DNA from: Paracoccaceae bacterium
GTDB lineage: Bacteria; Pseudomonadota; Alphaproteobacteria; Rhodobacterales; Rhodobacteraceae
Assembly: GCA_007119835.1 (NCBI GenBank)
Contig: SKOX01000045.1
Span: 1-6,933 of the forward strand
Direction: 5' to 3'
DNA: 6,933 nucleotides
Below the pieces are notes generated by a model. The model saw only the letters and a list, made by a program, of their open reading frames with translations. It was not told where the DNA came from and ran no database searches. Shown piece after piece: positions 4,774 through 6,933 of this stretch (positions are counted from its first letter, which is position 1; every line of letters starts with the position of its first letter). A program made the position numbers and the translations under genes.

Positions 4774-5738
4774 CGCCGGCCTTCGGCGAGGATGGCGTCG
4801 ATCATCGCCTGGTTGCCGCGGGAGAACTCGAGCGGGCAGGCGAAGGGCGTGCCCTCGCGCAGGCTGCGGACGAAAGCCTCGATCATCAGCTGGTACTGGT
4901 CGATGCCGTTGTAATGCTCCGAGCGGATCGCGCCGTCCGGGCCGCGCAAGTCGAGCCGGGCGTCGCCGTAGGAGCGGGCGTTGAACGGCGCGGTGAGGCG
5001 CAGCCAGCCGTCCTCGCCGTGGAACACCATCTCCTGGCGCGGCGCCTGGCGCATGCCGCAGTAGAACGAGAGCGTGAAGCCGGGGAAGTCGGCCCAGACC
5101 CGGGCGAAGGTGTCGACCCCAGCCTCGAGGCGGAGGTCGGCGCGGACGCGCTCGGGCTCGGCGCCGGTGACGAAGCGGGTGCCGAGGCAGGGATAGACAC
5201 CGATGTCGTAGATGCCGCCGCCGCCTGTCGCGGCCTGATTGCGGATGTTGGCGGGGTCGGCGTTGCGGAAGGTGAAGGCAGCCTCGACGTGGAGCAGCCG
5301 GCCGATCGCGCCCTCCGCGACGAGGGCGCGGGCGCGCTGCCATTGCGGGTGGTGGACGATCATGAAGGCCTCGGCGGCGATGAGGCCCGTCGCGTCGCGG
5401 AGCGCGATCAGCCGGTCGATGTCAGGGGCTTCGAGCGCGATCGGCTTCTCGCACAGGACGGGCTTGCCGGCCCGGAGCGCCTTTTCCGTCCACGCGACGT
5501 GGAGGTGGTTCGGCAGCGGGATGTAGACGGCGTCGATCTCCGGGTCGGCGAGCAGGGCGTCGTAGTCCGGGACGATCCGCAGGCCGGGATAGCGCGCGCG
5601 GAACGGCGCGGCCTTCTCCGGCGAGGCGCTTGCCAGCGCGGCGAGGGTGGCGCCTGTCGCCTGGTGGATCGCGGGCGCGACGTATTCGCGGGCGATCTTG
5701 GCCGCGCCGAGAATGCCCCAGCGGACGGGATCGGTCAT
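4770..5738 (-). CDS. Gfo/Idh/MocA family NAD(P)-dependent oxidoreductase
   Basis: A 322-residue cytoplasmic dehydrogenase, probably acting on a sugar, polyol or related diol. The Rossmann domain opens with WGILGAAKIA (7-16), a Gly-rich dinucleotide loop. IPLPNHLH (73-80) and VLCEKPIAL (94-102) follow; the EKP lysine (K98) is the family's conserved catalytic or cofactor-positioning Lys. In the C-terminal alpha/beta domain GGGGIYDIGVYP (172-183) carries the Asp and Tyr of the D-x-G-x-Y/H motif, a form seen in the xylose and dihydrodiol dehydrogenase branch. Length is normal. The ATG at 5738 is preferred because AAAGGA lies six bases upstream (5745-5750); an ATG at 5753 would overlap the ROK stop as ATGA but has no ribosome-binding site. 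Neighbouring a ROK regulator fits carbohydrate metabolism. The exact substrate is not predictable. Confidence 0.93.
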   Translation of the reverse strand: MTDPVRWGILGAAKIAREYVAPAIHQATGATLAALASASPEKAAPFRARYPGLRIVPDYDALLADPEIDAVYIPLPNHLHVAWTEKALRAGKPVLCEKPIALEAPDIDRLIALRDATGLIAAEAFMIVHHPQWQRARALVAEGAIGRLLHVEAAFTFRNADPANIRNQAATGGGGIYDIGVYPCLGTRFVTGAEPERVRADLRLEAGVDTFARVWADFPGFTLSFYCGMRQAPRQEMVFHGEDGWLRLTAPFNARSYGDARLDLRGPDGAIRSEHYNGIDQYQLMIEAFVRSLREGTPFACPLEFSRGNQAMIDAILAEGRR

Positions 5739-5749
5739 GGTCGGTCCTT

Positions 5750-6933
5750 TCATGTGGAGCGGGCCGGCCCCGGCGGCGCGATCGCGCCGGGGGCCTCGAA
5801 CAGGTCGAAGAGCGGCAAGGAAGCGCCGCCGAGGGCGCGGGAGAGCGGGCCGATCGATCCGCGCAGGATCGCCGGCCGGGTGATCCCGACCGAAGGCAGG
5901 GCCGCGAGGTGGCGCTTCACCGCGGCGAGGAGGTTCTCGTGCACCGGGCGCGGGAACGGGCCGTCGATGATCGCCGCGCGGGCCTCGGTGAGCGCCGCGG
6001 CGTTCAGCGAGGCATGGGCGAGCGCCCGGCCGGCGGCATCGATCCAGCGCTGCACGCTGGCGTGGTCGCGGGTCCAGCTCTCGGCCCGCTCCCAGTCGGG
6101 CACGTCGCCGGCGTCGCCGGAGAGGGCGCGTTCGAGCTGGATCAGCGACGCGCGGTTGAGCAGCTGCTGCGCGCCGCCCTTGCCGTCGGGCACGAGCATC
6201 GAGGCGACGGCGCCGGCATCTCCGGCGCCGCCCCTGAGCAGCGTGCCGCGCACGACGAGGCCGCCGCCGACGAAGGTGCCGATGTAGAAGTAGACCAGGT
6301 CCTCGATCGCGCCGTGATCGCCGAACACGCGCTCGGCCGCGCAGGCCGCCGTGCCGTCGTTGACGACGTAGACCGGCCAGCGCGCGCGCGCGGCGACGGC
6401 GCGCTCCATGTCGTGATCCCGCCACGCCGTCATCCAGGCTTCGGGCGCGGCGATCTCCTCGATCCAGTCCCAGAGCCGGGACGGGATGGCGATGCCGAGC
6501 CCCGCGAGCCGGGACGCGCGCTCTCCCAGCTCGGCTTCGAGGTCCGCCGCCCCGCCGCAGAGGAAGTCCACCGCCTCGGCGGGGGTCGGGAAGTCGTAGG
6601 CCTTACGGCGCCGCGCGCGGACCTGCCCGGTGAAGTCCGCGAGGACGATGTCCGCGCTCCGCCGTCCGATCTTGGCGCCGAGGAAGAGGGCACCGTCCGG
6701 GTCGAGCGAGAGCGGGACCGAGGGCTGGCCGATCCGCCCGCGGACCGGCTCGCCGCGCAGGATCAGCCCGTCAGCCTCGAGCGTGCGGACCGCGGTGGAG
6801 ACGGTCTGCGCGGAGATGCCGAGCTCCTGCGCGATCTCGACGCTCGGGATCGCCGCGCGCCGCCGGATCGTGGAGAGGATCAGGCGTTCGGCGGACGATC
6901 GGCCCCTGGCGCCCGTCCGCTCGCGCTCCCGCG
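5750..6933 (-). CDS. ROK-family transcriptional regulator (5' end outside window)
   Basis: At least 393 residues, reading in from the right edge; ROK regulators are usually 380-420, so only a few N-terminal residues are missing. Visible residues 13-75 are a winged helix-turn-helix: AERLILSTIRR, then IPSVEIAQELGISAQTVSTA as the helix-turn-helix, then LEADGLILRGEPVRGRIGQP as the wing. The remainder is the ROK actin-like fold with VVNDGTAACAAERVFG (189-204) and YIGTFVGGGLVVRG. Sugar-kinase ROK proteins have E-x-G-H and a C-x-C-G-x-x-G-C-x-E zinc site; here the first reads DAGA (238-241) and the zinc-site cysteines are absent. It is thus a ligand sensor without kinase activity. It probably represses or activates its own downstream operon in response to a sugar-like ligand. 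Confidence 0.92.
   Translation of the reverse strand, partial: RERERTGARGRSSAERLILSTIRRRAAIPSVEIAQELGISAQTVSTAVRTLEADGLILRGEPVRGRIGQPSVPLSLDPDGALFLGAKIGRRSADIVLADFTGQVRARRRKAYDFPTPAEAVDFLCGGAADLEAELGERASRLAGLGIAIPSRLWDWIEEIAAPEAWMTAWRDHDMERAVAARARWPVYVVNDGTAACAAERVFGDHGAIEDLVYFYIGTFVGGGLVVRGTLLRGGAGDAGAVASMLVPDGKGGAQQLLNRASLIQLERALSGDAGDVPDWERAESWTRDHASVQRWIDAAGRALAHASLNAAALTEARAAIIDGPFPRPVHENLLAAVKRHLAALPSVGITRPAILRGSIGPLSRALGGASLPLFDLFEAPGAIAPPGPARST

Noticed and set aside
4420..5343. Longer N-terminal extension of the zinc-finger protein
   Set aside because: The frame stays open upstream but runs as an Arg/Pro-rich shadow of the oxidoreductase. The ATG at 4773 gives the normal family length and an ATGA overlap.
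4914..6287. A 457-codon + strand open frame
   Set aside because: Antisense to the oxidoreductase and ROK genes, both of which show clear family motifs. The + strand product is repetitive in Ala, Gly, Asp, Arg and Val.
1..6933. CRISPR array, tRNA or rRNA gene, insertion sequence or integrase
   Set aside because: No direct-repeat/spacer pattern, tRNA cloverleaf, rRNA motif or transposase/recombinase protein motif was seen on either strand.

Overview
The window is very GC-rich. It has the gene style of an alphaproteobacterium, probably Hyphomicrobiales (Rhizobiales)-like: a class I PHA synthase, a CIRCE-type heat-shock operator, GroEL sequence of alphaproteobacterial flavour, and a tripartite tricarboxylate transporter (TTT). 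The genus cannot be fixed from this sequence. The acidic solute-binding protein hints weakly at a salt-tolerant host.

Layout. On the + strand, 2-442 is the 3' end of phaC, with the catalytic Asp and His visible. A stand-alone 82-residue ParB-N-like protein follows at 492-740. The 394 bases from 741 to 1134 hold no intact gene but are not featureless. They contain a near-perfect CIRCE (HrcA operator) at 848-872, a + strand fragment of the GroEL apical domain (922-1020) and, abutting it, a - strand fragment of the GroEL equatorial domain (1021-1086). I read this as the rearranged wreck of a groESL operon.

Everything from 1135 to the right edge is on the - strand and is read from high to low coordinates. 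The order is a ROK-family transcriptional regulator (5' end cut by the window), a Gfo/Idh/MocA oxidoreductase, a small DksA/TraR-type zinc-finger protein, then the TTT transporter genes tctB, tctC and tctA. The first three are packed tightly. The oxidoreductase and zinc-finger genes overlap by ATGA, and the ROK stop lies within 15 bases of the oxidoreductase start. After an 86-base gap with several inverted repeats, the transporter genes run in the order B-C-A instead of the commoner C-B-A. Two strong GC hairpins sit between tctC and tctA.

Working model (inference): the ROK protein senses a sugar or sugar-derived ligand and controls a redox step by the Gfo/Idh/MocA enzyme. The TTT system, with its periplasmic binding protein, imports a carboxylate that may be linked to the same pathway. 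No classical new defence or mobile system is visible. The most unusual items are the groESL remnant with its conserved operator, the DksA-like gene translationally coupled to an oxidoreductase, and the inverted repeat at the tctB start.
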